Source: Leishmania mexicana MHOM/GT/2001/U1103 (Eukaryota; Euglenozoa; Kinetoplastea; Trypanosomatida; Trypanosomatidae). Taken from it: 64,000 bases of DNA. Shown piece after piece: positions 11,401 through 18,234 of the stretch. Positions within the stretch are counted from its first letter, which is position 1. Each line of letters begins with the position of its first letter. Position numbers and translations under genes: made by a program. The stretch lies in contig NC_018317.1 in NCBI RefSeq assembly GCF_000234665.1, forward strand, positions 219,285 through 283,284, written 5' to 3'. A model generated the notes under the pieces. That model did not search any database. It was not told the DNA's origin and worked only from the letters and a program-made list of their open reading frames with translations.

Positions 11401-11548
11401 AGACGGGGTTTCGGGTGAGATGGACAATGTCGGTAGTGTGCTCCATGTCGTCGAGCTTCACGACGACGTACGGGTCGGCCAGCCCGGTCGTCCGGTTCAT
11501 GATCGGGAGGTCACGCGCTTCATGGACGGTCACCTTTAACGTGGCCAT
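5405..11548 (-). CDS. C2CD5-like C2-domain protein (2047 aa)
   Basis: It starts at ATG 11548 with MATLKVTVHEARDLP, the first strand of an N-terminal C2 domain (about residues 1-125, with DPYVVVKLDD and VYDHDIISRDDIVG as candidate calcium-loop Asp regions). The remainder matches the animal C2CD5/CDP138 plan. There is an EELIVKADPEH..CNAVLGYVEEFD block near residues 405-480. A second block reads ICARSVKIVSR..RDAWWMELREELRANARAFHCNTVLGYEEE near 820-890, followed by CSICHNKPVPDVLLA near 955. The C-terminal block (about 1910-2000) has FTPLDYVAGRSIVRYLGRLSQHFIRE and LMGGNALLKHRI. Ser/Arg-rich linkers (about 1080-1330) and poly-Ser make it about twice the length of animal relatives. In mammals the family binds calcium and phospholipid and helps vesicle fusion at the plasma membrane; a trafficking role here is inferred. 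Confidence 0.88.
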   Translation of the reverse strand: MATLKVTVHEARDLPIMNRTTGLADPYVVVKLDDMEHTTDIVHLTRNPVWEHDVRFDTADLLVLQEDPLEIRVYDHDIISRDDIVGMVLLDCNSIIYRANPVVSGWFPLLDSGAGLHGDIRLTIRIKFHAAENPLAPALPERYVRRLDPRVAERSSSLAAAVLGGNGGHAKHANSNSRINEAGVSFSTATSASGFNAATTQSSGVAPTGSSGSHMASSGHHSPQGPVNEPCRTAASAVNMSKKNLSVDLSTAGAGHDHHHHRKHRSTSRKLTSARRSSKALLHTGGGGTLEVCADIPSLSGASFNLANNNLSAATMNSSANFARYDQSVLFTSPSGATTSEAAVAMATAAAVETPAMSLPLPSPALFPFLVEQDLDPLRAARVDHPTLAAEEEGIFVFSVWRLDPAVFRVESTHSMMEELIVKADPEHVRFTNLRSSRSINDARVIQLFKLSGKVRRQLARKVVELQCNAVLGYVEEFDMEPNGIIVRAYGTPCVVSHVKYVDQREMEALLRGKSRYIQSSMMAAYQEEFPGASMAAAPPRSHSPALPSYALSPILSNGGVSGNTGSTSTPPTPSGPTQSTDPIAMGSTVPTPPLHLSTLNASSAPMTAHDHLLPPSTSACTSRLGTLAQQRQSDQAVAVVSWASTPLSSMEAVAPTAVLSPRSTPEMCVSAMATGDGVDGSGVPPPSLDNGGDVAGLSAVAPASALAGTQSANSTTRRYSQTALTLAKNAQSSSPPFSRSFVAPPVDATIPILPDALVQPQPSHANLVMRSGPTDTTVATVAATPPPMTKAVIAASGAAAGGGPPARVIISMLTVKDLPAGSIHHIGGYICARSVKIVSRVKSRQIISQERDAWWMELREELRANARAFHCNTVLGYEEETQYHEDVVLLSLYGTAVMLDMSAASLRAGPEHLFAWQKRRVASKRNCALLHLYEGSRRKGGLGFLPGEVGDLLMHHVCSICHNKPVPDVLLAACTLPVELNCEAPPRLVQVAVSKPKANVKGVELAMAVSQALPFIEFALHKQLLFNLRLQQLNACFSLRVSIVVGHDAIVGMLTGSACRLAGLPVPRLPRVTVVDPQIAHKESVVKLRDVIASRRRRRNTAHASSSRSTSSSSSSSSSSSCSSRPAAAAQSSAVAPAGLRGGGSRDDVRGIDSAGTKAFSAAFTARSLSTSSTSHTDSSSSSSSKRCKRHRRRRRRHRARGKRGRGNRGSSSPLRGPSRSPSATGALPSPMSGIQSLHSSQSGDAAAAPAQKRRRHRRTRHASMYASAVPAGAAAAGATRIAGATSSTPSRGATLPKSRSPSPSAATSSSRRYSSSRSSSSSSSSSRTLSTSPSSASLHSWVLTESSVTDEDVYAPADEWRTTSGGVRTKARDYVVKIDDVEEADMMLGMVDATNFEDGVLLTLPYVPDSANAFDWQERIVLYRRYSRASTLPFGGGGGGTGGAALMGSVNTSGGLTAYGATRNRSVLGASVMGSSGVYQSFSDPASAAAGGRDGMNAGGGTAAAGRMALTTRLLNEYCADAKRAFVHRACRMAMRTGQPLRLRVVNLRVGMMFVPNSADLQLRLEGCVMVASSAGARQLRQLEDRAFRVCMHYTMESLSGLRQYQQQQQQYPSQASQSNHGGGSAAGQRTAGATPIMTANAVPSGKATPYLRWKPNTPILSPPMVDAASNNLVTTSLGGPAAASAAAAVQTVTSQNPALPSMPQPLAAYAVNSMCGMLAMSSALATVDSGPAYMEARRLFTTSNAPFSMPYVQDITVPPPRVWSGVATAVSEDTAAPVRHTSTYAEYRDSRGSLTNSLTRRWNAFVRATGQSIKSLVDHATGRGTGDRRMQQQRRQWLSSSIVSDASVRAGEENGRSLMSVGGTAGGPSSMTAAARDANYCNPAARLPKDISQLQMFIPVVLFTPLDYVAGRSIVRYLGRLSQHFIREDYDTDTGDDLNMFFQRAETEIVCVVQALVRLMGGNALLKHRIVYHEICDSDGSGRAFLFATVTGDVVQVSDTVYWGKHAQQQRQQRDVSARKNEKDVATGDFSDDGDSDGAGSRKE

Positions 11549-12437
11549 AACGTACTAGCACGGGAAGAAAAACCTAAGTGGTGCAAGAGCGAGTGAAAGT
11601 GTGGCGGGGGTCGAGCGGCAAGCCTGCGCACGCGGGCCCTGGCCACCCCCCTTCCCTCCTGACTGTCTCTCGGCGCGCTGGAGGGATGCACGTGTATCAC
11701 GTGGAATGAATGGCCTGCTGCGTCTGCTCTATTAATACTCTCGCACCGCAGGTTGTGACACTGCTGTTGTTGCTGCTGTTGCTGTTCTCGAGCGCGTGCG
11801 AGGTGCATCCGGCGATCCCGGAAAGCAAAACATGATGCGCATCGACACACACACACACACACGGAGAGAGAGACCACCGCCGGTGGTGACCACCCAACAG
11901 GACGAGGTGAGAGGGGAGGGGGACGGGAGAGGAAATGGGGACTGTGCTCAGCTGTGTGTAGACGGATGCGCGCGGCACCCTCACCTCCTGCGTGCAAAGA
12001 TATACACGTACACACACACACACACAGACAGACAGACAGAGAGGTGTCAACGCGTATTCCCGCACATGGGAAGCACATGAGGGGGTACGCGCGCCCACAT
12101 CAGTGCCGCACAAGCATGTTCGCGTCTTGACACGCCCGCCACGCCGAGCAATGGTCGGGCTTGTCTCACGGTGGTCCGTTCATTGCTTTGTCTTCTCTTT
12201 TCAAACGGCAACGGACACGCGGCGCGGCACGCGGACTGCCGGTGAGTAATACACACATACACACACACGCAAGCACGCACATGGATACGTCAGAGATACA
12301 CGGACATACATGCACATAGGCGTTGCGCATGCGTTGGGTCAAGGACGAGGAGTCCCCTATAACGCCTGCATCAGTGCACATGCACCTTGCGCCTCTGTGT
12401 GTCTGTGCTTGGGTGGTGGTGGAGGGTCTCTCTCCCT
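11549..12437. other. Spacer with CA and CAGA microsatellites
   Basis: This 889-bp spacer contains (CA)n at about 11846-11863, CA followed by CAGA repeats at 12009-12041, and a CA/CG-rich stretch at 12249-12280. No gene is evident. It holds the 3' UTR of the dual-specificity phosphatase gene. Confidence 0.5.
11555..11573 (-). promoter_or_regulatory. Candidate trans-splice acceptor for C2CD5-like gene
   Basis: On the transcribed strand a T/C-rich run ends in CTAG (AG at 11556-11555), 6 nt before the ATG at 11548. A second AG lies upstream near 11574, after CACTTTCACTCGCTCTTGC, and would give a leader of about 25 nt. Which is used cannot be told from sequence. Confidence 0.4.
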
Positions 12438-14144
12438 CTACACGGCTCGCGTGGGGCTGGCTGGTGTGTCGAGCTGCATCAACCGTCTCCAGAGCGAGAG
12501 TAGCTGCGCGGAAAAGCACACGTTCGGCCGTACTTGATGACGCGCCTGGACGAGCGCGTTCAGGAGGCCGTGAAATATGTCGAGGGCCGCCTCTGCTGCC
12601 GAGGCAGCCGCACGCAGCTGTGGCGCGAACATGTCCATGTAAAAGAGCATCACCACGCTTGGGCTGCGTGACACACCGAGCTGGCAGTGCACGACGCAAG
12701 CGGGAGCTGCCAAAGTCTGTGAAGCGTCGTAACCCACGGTGGCTGGGTAGGCTGGCCCTGGCAGACGCGCTGCTGCTGTCTGTGACTTATGGAGGTGACG
12801 TTCAACGAGCTGGCGCAACTCCGTCACATGCATGCGTGTGATAGCCCGTAGGGCGGGGGTGCACGCAGAAGCGCCCGGGGACGCACTCGAGGTGGACGCT
12901 GCCGTCGACGCAGCACACCAGGTGTGGAGCTTGGAAAGGACCTGTGTTACAGGGCCGAGAGGCCCGCCTGCCGCGTCACCGCAGCCGGTCGCCGCCTGGA
13001 GCAGCGGTGTGGTGAGACGGCGTACGCGCTCCAGCCGGGTAGCATGCGTGTCCTCGATGCAAACAACCACACCATAGATGGGGACGTCTACGGTCCACCC
13101 GTGGAGTGGCGAGGCACAACCATCAAGCCGAGCGGCGTCACCGTTGGCGCTATCAGAAGGTAAGCCTGTGCTGACCAGCTCTCCGGGCTTTTTCACTTCC
13201 GTGGCGGGCTTCTCCAGAAGCCGCTGCAGCGACTCTACTATCTCAGCGATTTGACGCAGGCACGCCTCCTCGTGGTGGCGCACGCGCGCGTCGAATACTT
13301 CCAAGGCACGCGCAACGCACGAGCCAGTGACCGCTTCGGCGTCCACAGCCTCACTGCTATCGGTGCCTGCCGCTCCGCCGTGGCACCCGTTCCTCGATGC
13401 GACAGACGCGCGTTGCTCAGCGTCCAGCGCTAACTCACTCATTATCGCTGGGGAAAATATGACCACCGGATGGGAACGCAAGACGATACGGCAATGAGCG
13501 CCTGTCCTGGCGGTGAAGGGTGTGTGACCCGCCTCGGGCGCATGTTCCTCACTGAGCCCGACGTTGTCGCCGACTCGGTCATCTGCGTCGTCCACGCACT
13601 GAACATCATACACAACATCTTGCGCGTGCTCACTTGGAGCGGAGGTGGCGGCCCACCACGGCAGTGGCGCTGCTTGCGGGGAGGCATTGTCGCCTGGGGC
13701 GGCGGTGCATGGTGCCTTGGTTGCCTGCTTCATCACCGTGTGCCCGAGGAGAGACAGCACCAGGCGCACAAAGACCGTATCGCCTGCCTCTGCCGCTGCT
13801 GCTGAACGGGGCTGGACCGTGACGTCTTCCATCGATGGCATCGCAGACGCTCTCGGCGGCAGGGCTGACTGCTGGAGACTTTGCAGGAGAAGCTGTCGCC
13901 TGCGGGCCAGCCTCGAGACACAGAGCAGGCTCGTGAGAAAAACATGACCCATAATAGGCATGCAGCTCTGCACGTTATGGCCGTCTTGTGGTGCGCCGCC
14001 GCCGCCGGTGCTGGGCGACTTACTCGCAGCGGAGAGGCCGTTGAGGAAGTCGAGGACAGCCGGCGTCGTGTCGCACAGCGTGTCGCGGCAAAGCATGACT
14101 ACTGCAGCCCTCTGTTCCTTCGCAAGGAGAGGTGCCGTGCACAT
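12438..14144 (-). CDS. Dual-specificity protein phosphatase, divergent (568 aa)
   Basis: The start chosen is ATG 14144 (MCTAPLLAKEQR); the ORF is open to 14225 without another ATG and passes through CA-rich leader sequence. The C-terminal catalytic part has the PTP loop HCQLGVSRS at about residues 486-494 (Cys487 nucleophile, Arg493), followed by RPNVCFSAQLLSLWRRL, the usual RPNxxFxxQL signature of dual-specificity phosphatases. The N-terminal 480 residues are unusual: hydrophobic stretches (GHVFLTSLLCVSRLA, VFVRLVLSLLGHTV) and Ala/Ser-rich inserts. The general-acid Asp is not obvious; an IEDTH segment near residue 360 is one candidate. It should remove phosphate from Ser/Thr/Tyr substrates. 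It lies directly after a MAPK-like gene in the transcription unit. Confidence 0.82.
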   Translation of the reverse strand: MCTAPLLAKEQRAAVVMLCRDTLCDTTPAVLDFLNGLSAASKSPSTGGGGAPQDGHNVQSCMPIMGHVFLTSLLCVSRLARRRQLLLQSLQQSALPPRASAMPSMEDVTVQPRSAAAAEAGDTVFVRLVLSLLGHTVMKQATKAPCTAAPGDNASPQAAPLPWWAATSAPSEHAQDVVYDVQCVDDADDRVGDNVGLSEEHAPEAGHTPFTARTGAHCRIVLRSHPVVIFSPAIMSELALDAEQRASVASRNGCHGGAAGTDSSEAVDAEAVTGSCVARALEVFDARVRHHEEACLRQIAEIVESLQRLLEKPATEVKKPGELVSTGLPSDSANGDAARLDGCASPLHGWTVDVPIYGVVVCIEDTHATRLERVRRLTTPLLQAATGCGDAAGGPLGPVTQVLSKLHTWCAASTAASTSSASPGASACTPALRAITRMHVTELRQLVERHLHKSQTAAARLPGPAYPATVGYDASQTLAAPACVVHCQLGVSRSPSVVMLFYMDMFAPQLRAAASAAEAALDIFHGLLNALVQARHQVRPNVCFSAQLLSLWRRLMQLDTPASPTRAV

Positions 14145-14329
14145 GTGAGTGTGTATGCTTATGCGTGTGTGTGGTGGGTGGGTGGGTTGGAGATCGAGTT
14201 GGAGGCGCTGCTGTGAACAGCGCATTCATTCCCGGGCGACACGCTGTGGCAGGTGGATGTCTGTAGGGGGCGAGATGATGGAACGCACCGAGAATGGTGG
14301 TGGGGGCCGAGGAGGGGTGGGGTGGGTGG

Positions 14330-14480
14330 GCAACACTGACAGCAGCTTAGCGCTCTCACTGACACTTGAGGTATCCCTGATGCACCCGGGTAATCATCCT
14401 TACGCACAATCCCTGATGGCAGGGAGGACACACCTTTCCGTGCGTCGTATCTCAGGGCCCAGTACCCACCCACACACCCA
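14330..14480. repeat. Possible degenerate SIDER-like retroposon remnant
   Basis: This about 150-bp stretch stands out from the surrounding simple sequence. It carries the word ATCCCTGATG twice (about 14374 and 14410) and is followed by a CA-rich tail. Leishmania 3' UTRs often carry short extinct SIDER retroposons, and the layout recalls one, but I cannot align it to a consensus here. No second copy was seen in the window. Confidence 0.22.
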
Positions 14481-14739
14481 CACACACACACCCAGCCTTG
14501 CCAAATGCCGAGCCACTTCGGGTGGTGTGACGGGGTCAAGCACCTACGATGTGGGGAGGTTAGAGCGATGTATCCGCTACTGATGGCAGCGGTGAGGCTC
14601 CTTGGATGGGGTGGCGCCGTCGCGACCGGGGAATCGACACCTTGGAAGAGGAACAGGAAAGCAACCACGCGTAGCGGCAGACACAAGTTGCGCAGAACGA
14701 AAATACGGTGAGGGCCGGCGATGCCTCTCTGGTCCGATT

Positions 14740-14773
14740 TCGTTGGGCGATGGGGCAATATCGTTGGGCGATG
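14740..14773. repeat. 13-bp direct repeat, 21-bp period
   Basis: TCGTTGGGCGATG occurs at 14740-14752 and again at 14761-14773, inside a 3' UTR. Two copies only; function unknown. Confidence 0.7.
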
Positions 14774-15624
14774 CACGTATTTCGATTCGCGTTAGCGTGT
14801 GTGACATCACGGAGGGAGGGAGGGAGGAGGCGGAGGAGATTGCGGGCTAAGAGAGGAAAAACACAAATGAACAACACACACACACACACACGTGACGGCG
14901 ACGTCGCAGAGGGGGGAGGAGGGAGGGCTACATCGAGAGAGACACGCACGCATTCGTGTATGTGCCACTGCGTGGCACATGTTCGTGCTCACACACACAA
15001 CACACACACACACACACACACAGACAGACATGCACACAGACACACGCCCACGCATGCCACGCCATGTACGGGAGAACCACATACTTACCTACACCCCCGA
15101 TTCAGGCGCAGACGCTCGACGTCCACCGAACAAGCCCAAATTAAAGGGAGGGAGAGGGGGAGAGATTGTATAAAAGAGCAGCATGTTACGTATATATATA
15201 TATACCCCCCCTCCGCCCTCCCCCTCCGGGTTCTCCGCCCATGCAGGCGACCCCCCTGCCGCCAACAACAACGCCCAAAAAATACACGCCCGAACCCACA
15301 CGCACGTACAGGATGGCAGACGCGATTCTTCACAACACGCGTACACGTACGTACGTACATATATATGTAGGTTTATGGCCATATAGAGCGCCGGCTCGAC
15401 AACGCGGATAGGTGAGACCGAGAGCTGTGGCGCGGCGGGTGGTGGCGGCGGTGACTCGGCAGTAGAGCGAGGGAGAGAGCAAGAGTTCAGAGCGAAGGTG
15501 GGATGTGGGGTAGTGCGTACGTGTATCAAGTGCCACCGCCCACCCGCCCCTAATCTTCTTTCTCGTTTCTCTTCGACTCAGGAATTTTAGCTTCTTCACT
15601 GCCCATCGGAAGACACCTCCCCGA

Positions 15625-15650
15625 TACACACACACACACACACACACACA
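15625..15650. repeat. (CA)n microsatellite
   Basis: A pure CA run of about 13 units in the 3' UTR of the MAPK-like gene. Confidence 0.9.
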
Positions 15651-15773
15651 AACCTATCTACATGCGTGCGTGTGCGGCAAGACGCGGCCTGAACAAGGAC
15701 TTTGCTCCTCTCGCTACCACCTGTGTGTGTGTGTGTGCTGCTTTATGGGCCCGATGATCCCCCTCCTCCCTAC

Positions 15774-17516
15774 TTAGGTATCTGCCGCCGTTTTCTTCAC
15801 CTCCAGCTCCTCTTCCTCGTGCTTGGCCACGAGGGAGTTCCACAGCTCCTTCACCTCCGGATGACGCTCGAGGAAGAGGTTCCACAAGAACGCCCGCCCG
15901 CTCACCGGCTCCGATATGTCCTCGGGTCGCACCGAGGGCACGCGCTTGGCCGTGTCTTCGGGATCGATCACTGGGTCGTACCCATCCTTTGTGAAGAACG
16001 GGTTTTGCAGCGCTGCCTGGATCGTGATGCGCTCCCGCGGGTCCCAGCGCAGGCAGTCGATGATGAGACTCACCTCATCCTCGTCCTCGTCGCCGTAAGG
16101 GCTCCGCAGGAGCTCCGCGAGCGTCGGCGTGATGGTGCTTGACGGTGGCGCTGTCTTCACCAGTTTCTTGACAGAGCTCATGAACAGCTCCCTTGTCTCC
16201 TTGTCGCGGTACTCGGCGATAGACGCGATGGCGCTCGCTGACGGCTCGCCCAGCACGCGGAAAATGCTCAGCAGCTGGGACTTCCCGCCCATTGAGGTGG
16301 TGTAAAAGAGTGGGCGGCCAATCAGCATTTCGGCTGCAATGCACCCGATGGACCAGACATCGACGCCGTGGAAGCTGTCGTGGTCGATGAAGCCCATCGG
16401 GCTATTGATGGCGACTGTCAGCGTCTCCGGCGCAGCGTACCACTGGGTGCAGTTGTCCAGCACTGTCTGCACGTAGTCGGTTGTCGCGTTGAGCCCGACA
16501 TCGCGGCCCTGGCCGAAGTCCGTGATACGGGTGCCGTAGCTGCGGTCGAGCATGATGTTCTCCGGCTTCAGATCGCGGTGAATTACCGGGCACATATGAA
16601 GGTAGCCGACACCGCGGAATATTTGGTACAGAATAAACTTGCGGTAGTCGCGGGTGAGGGAGTGGAGGGAGACCGTCGTCAGTGGGCAACACACAGGGGC
16701 GCCATCAGCGTCGTCGCCTCCACCACCACCCTTCCCCTCGACACCGCCATCGGTGGAAGTCTTGGCCACGGGGGCGCCGTGATCGTTCATTGGCGCTGCT
16801 GCTGCTGCTGCTGCCTGGTCCTCATCTTGCGCCCCTGCCTTTGCGTTCAGGCGCGACGCCGGCACAGGGGACGGGGTGCTACTGACATCTGCGTTCACCT
16901 TGCCGCCGCTGGCCATCAACAGCTTCATACGTCGCAGCCACATCTCGTACCCCGGCGCCAGCTCCGCCGCCGTCACGATGGTGGAGTCGAGCACCTCGCG
17001 CAACGTGTAGTCCATCTTTTTCATAACCACGTAGACGCCGTCGAAGGTGTGCTGCAGCTGCAGGATGGCGTCATACGTCATCATCTCCACCCCACCGAGG
17101 GGAATGAAAAAGTCCGTCGCCGACATGACGTTGTCGTGCTGGAACGCCATCATGAGCTGAATCTCCCGCGTGGCGCACAGCCACATGCGCGGCTGGTTGT
17201 TTTCGAAAAGCTGACGCAGTTTCTTCACAGCGACGAGGGTGTTCGTGTCGTAAATCTCCTCCCGCTCCTCCGGCCTGAGCGAGGCGTCCTCGTACTCCTC
17301 TGGCGGCTTTGCCTGGAACCTCTCTACAAGATCGTTATCACGGGCTGAGCAGACATAGCCGTAGCTGCCCTGACCGATTGGCCCGACCGCCTCGTAGCGG
17401 GAGAGCAGCTCGAACAGTTCCATCGTCTCCTCGCCGTTCTGATGGAATATCATCATGCACCGCTTCGAGGCGAGCGGGTGCCGCAGGATAGTGGACATGG
17501 GCAGTGGCTGCGCCAT
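15774..17516 (-). CDS. MAPK-like CMGC protein kinase with TDY motif (580 aa)
   Basis: It starts at ATG 17516 (MAQPLPMSTIL); the ORF is open to 17891 but only through pyrimidine-rich leader sequence. Kinase landmarks are in order: glycine loop GQGSYGYV (48-55), VAVKK with Lys98, helix-C TREIQ with Glu118, catalytic loop HRDLKPEN (313-320, Asp315), DFG (333-335), TDY (346-348) and APE (362-364). All catalytic residues are present, so it should be active. It is odd in three ways: DFG is followed by QGRDV rather than the usual LAR; about ten extra residues (VQTVLDNCTQ) separate TDY from WYAAPE; and a low-complexity insert (about 205-280) splits the N-lobe/hinge region from the catalytic loop. It belongs to the expanded trypanosomatid MAPK group, but I cannot say which numbered MPK it is. 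Confidence 0.88.
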   Translation of the reverse strand: MAQPLPMSTILRHPLASKRCMMIFHQNGEETMELFELLSRYEAVGPIGQGSYGYVCSARDNDLVERFQAKPPEEYEDASLRPEEREEIYDTNTLVAVKKLRQLFENNQPRMWLCATREIQLMMAFQHDNVMSATDFFIPLGGVEMMTYDAILQLQHTFDGVYVVMKKMDYTLREVLDSTIVTAAELAPGYEMWLRRMKLLMASGGKVNADVSSTPSPVPASRLNAKAGAQDEDQAAAAAAAPMNDHGAPVAKTSTDGGVEGKGGGGGDDADGAPVCCPLTTVSLHSLTRDYRKFILYQIFRGVGYLHMCPVIHRDLKPENIMLDRSYGTRITDFGQGRDVGLNATTDYVQTVLDNCTQWYAAPETLTVAINSPMGFIDHDSFHGVDVWSIGCIAAEMLIGRPLFYTTSMGGKSQLLSIFRVLGEPSASAIASIAEYRDKETRELFMSSVKKLVKTAPPSSTITPTLAELLRSPYGDEDEDEVSLIIDCLRWDPRERITIQAALQNPFFTKDGYDPVIDPEDTAKRVPSVRPEDISEPVSGRAFLWNLFLERHPEVKELWNSLVAKHEEEELEVKKTAADT

Positions 17517-18234
17517 GAGGTCGACTAAAGGTTTATGTGCGTGTGCTAGATGTACTGTGCTGACGCGACACGAGCCGCCCTCTACATGCAATACGGTTGC
17601 TTCGCCACTTGCCTTCACAGGGCACCGGTATAGTGAGAGGGGGAGGGGGAGAGGGGAGAAGAGGGGAAGGCGGTCGAGGGTAGCTGAGAGAACAGGATGC
17701 GCCTCAGCAGACGCGCAGGCGGAGGCGCGACTGAAAGTGTGTGCAAGTAGCCCAGCAGAGATGAGCGGAAAGGATTGCTTTAGCGGTCCAACGCGCCCGT
17801 ATTCCACCCGCGAACACGCCAGCAAAAAAACGCACACGCATGCACAACCACACCGCCACAGATCACCCGCCTCGGCGGCACTGCCGCTCACGCCTGGTCG
17901 TCATGGGACGAGCCGTCCTGCCGCCGAATCGGGTCATGCGCCGCCGAGTGCCGCACGGGCCTGGCTGAACCGCATGTCTTGATCAAGGCGAGTCACCTTC
18001 AGGGCAGTGCGCTCGAGGTGGCGGTGGCGGTAGGCGCCTGCCGTGAGTGTAACAGCGGGGTGGTCTCCGATGCCCTTCGTTTATATCTTTGTCTTATCCC
18101 AGTCGTCGGCTCTTAGAGAACTGGAGGATGCGGGAGAGGGAGGGAGGGAGGGTGCGCGCGGTGCCGCCAGCGTGTCGCCCGTGCACACACAGACGGGACG
18201 GGACGGGGCGCCGCAGCCCTGAGCACGCGAGCTG
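17517..18234. other. Spacer between MAPK-like gene and CTU2
   Basis: This 718-bp spacer has no credible ORF. It contains the splice signal listed at 17613-17670 and a G-rich run (about 18120-18150). The rest is the 3' UTR of CTU2. Confidence 0.5.
17613..17670 (-). promoter_or_regulatory. Strong polypyrimidine tract and candidate trans-splice acceptor for MAPK-like gene
   Basis: On the transcribed strand 17670-17633 is an almost pure C/T run of about 38 nt, the longest just upstream of a start in this window. The first AG after it is at 17614-17613 (TGTGAAG), giving a 5' UTR of about 96 nt before ATG 17516. Confidence 0.5.

Larger units (their letters stand above)
14145..15773. other. Spacer (1.6 kb) with microsatellites and a possible retroposon remnant
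   Basis: It holds the 3' UTR of the MAPK-like gene. Contents: a unique, non-simple stretch at 14330-14480 (listed separately), a 13-bp direct repeat (14740-14752 and 14761-14773), (CA)n at about 14873-14892 and 14991-15022, (TA)n at 15191-15204, GTAC repeats with a short TA run at 15345-15368, (CA)n at 15625-15650 and (TG)n at 15722-15737. No credible ORF. Confidence 0.5.

Noticed and set aside
14145..15773. Many short His/Thr-rich ORFs in spacers
   Set aside because: Translations of CA/TG runs (HTHTHT, VCVCVC) with no conserved content; the same applies to other spacers.
16368..17348. 326-aa plus-strand ORF
   Set aside because: Antisense shadow of the MAPK-like kinase catalytic domain.
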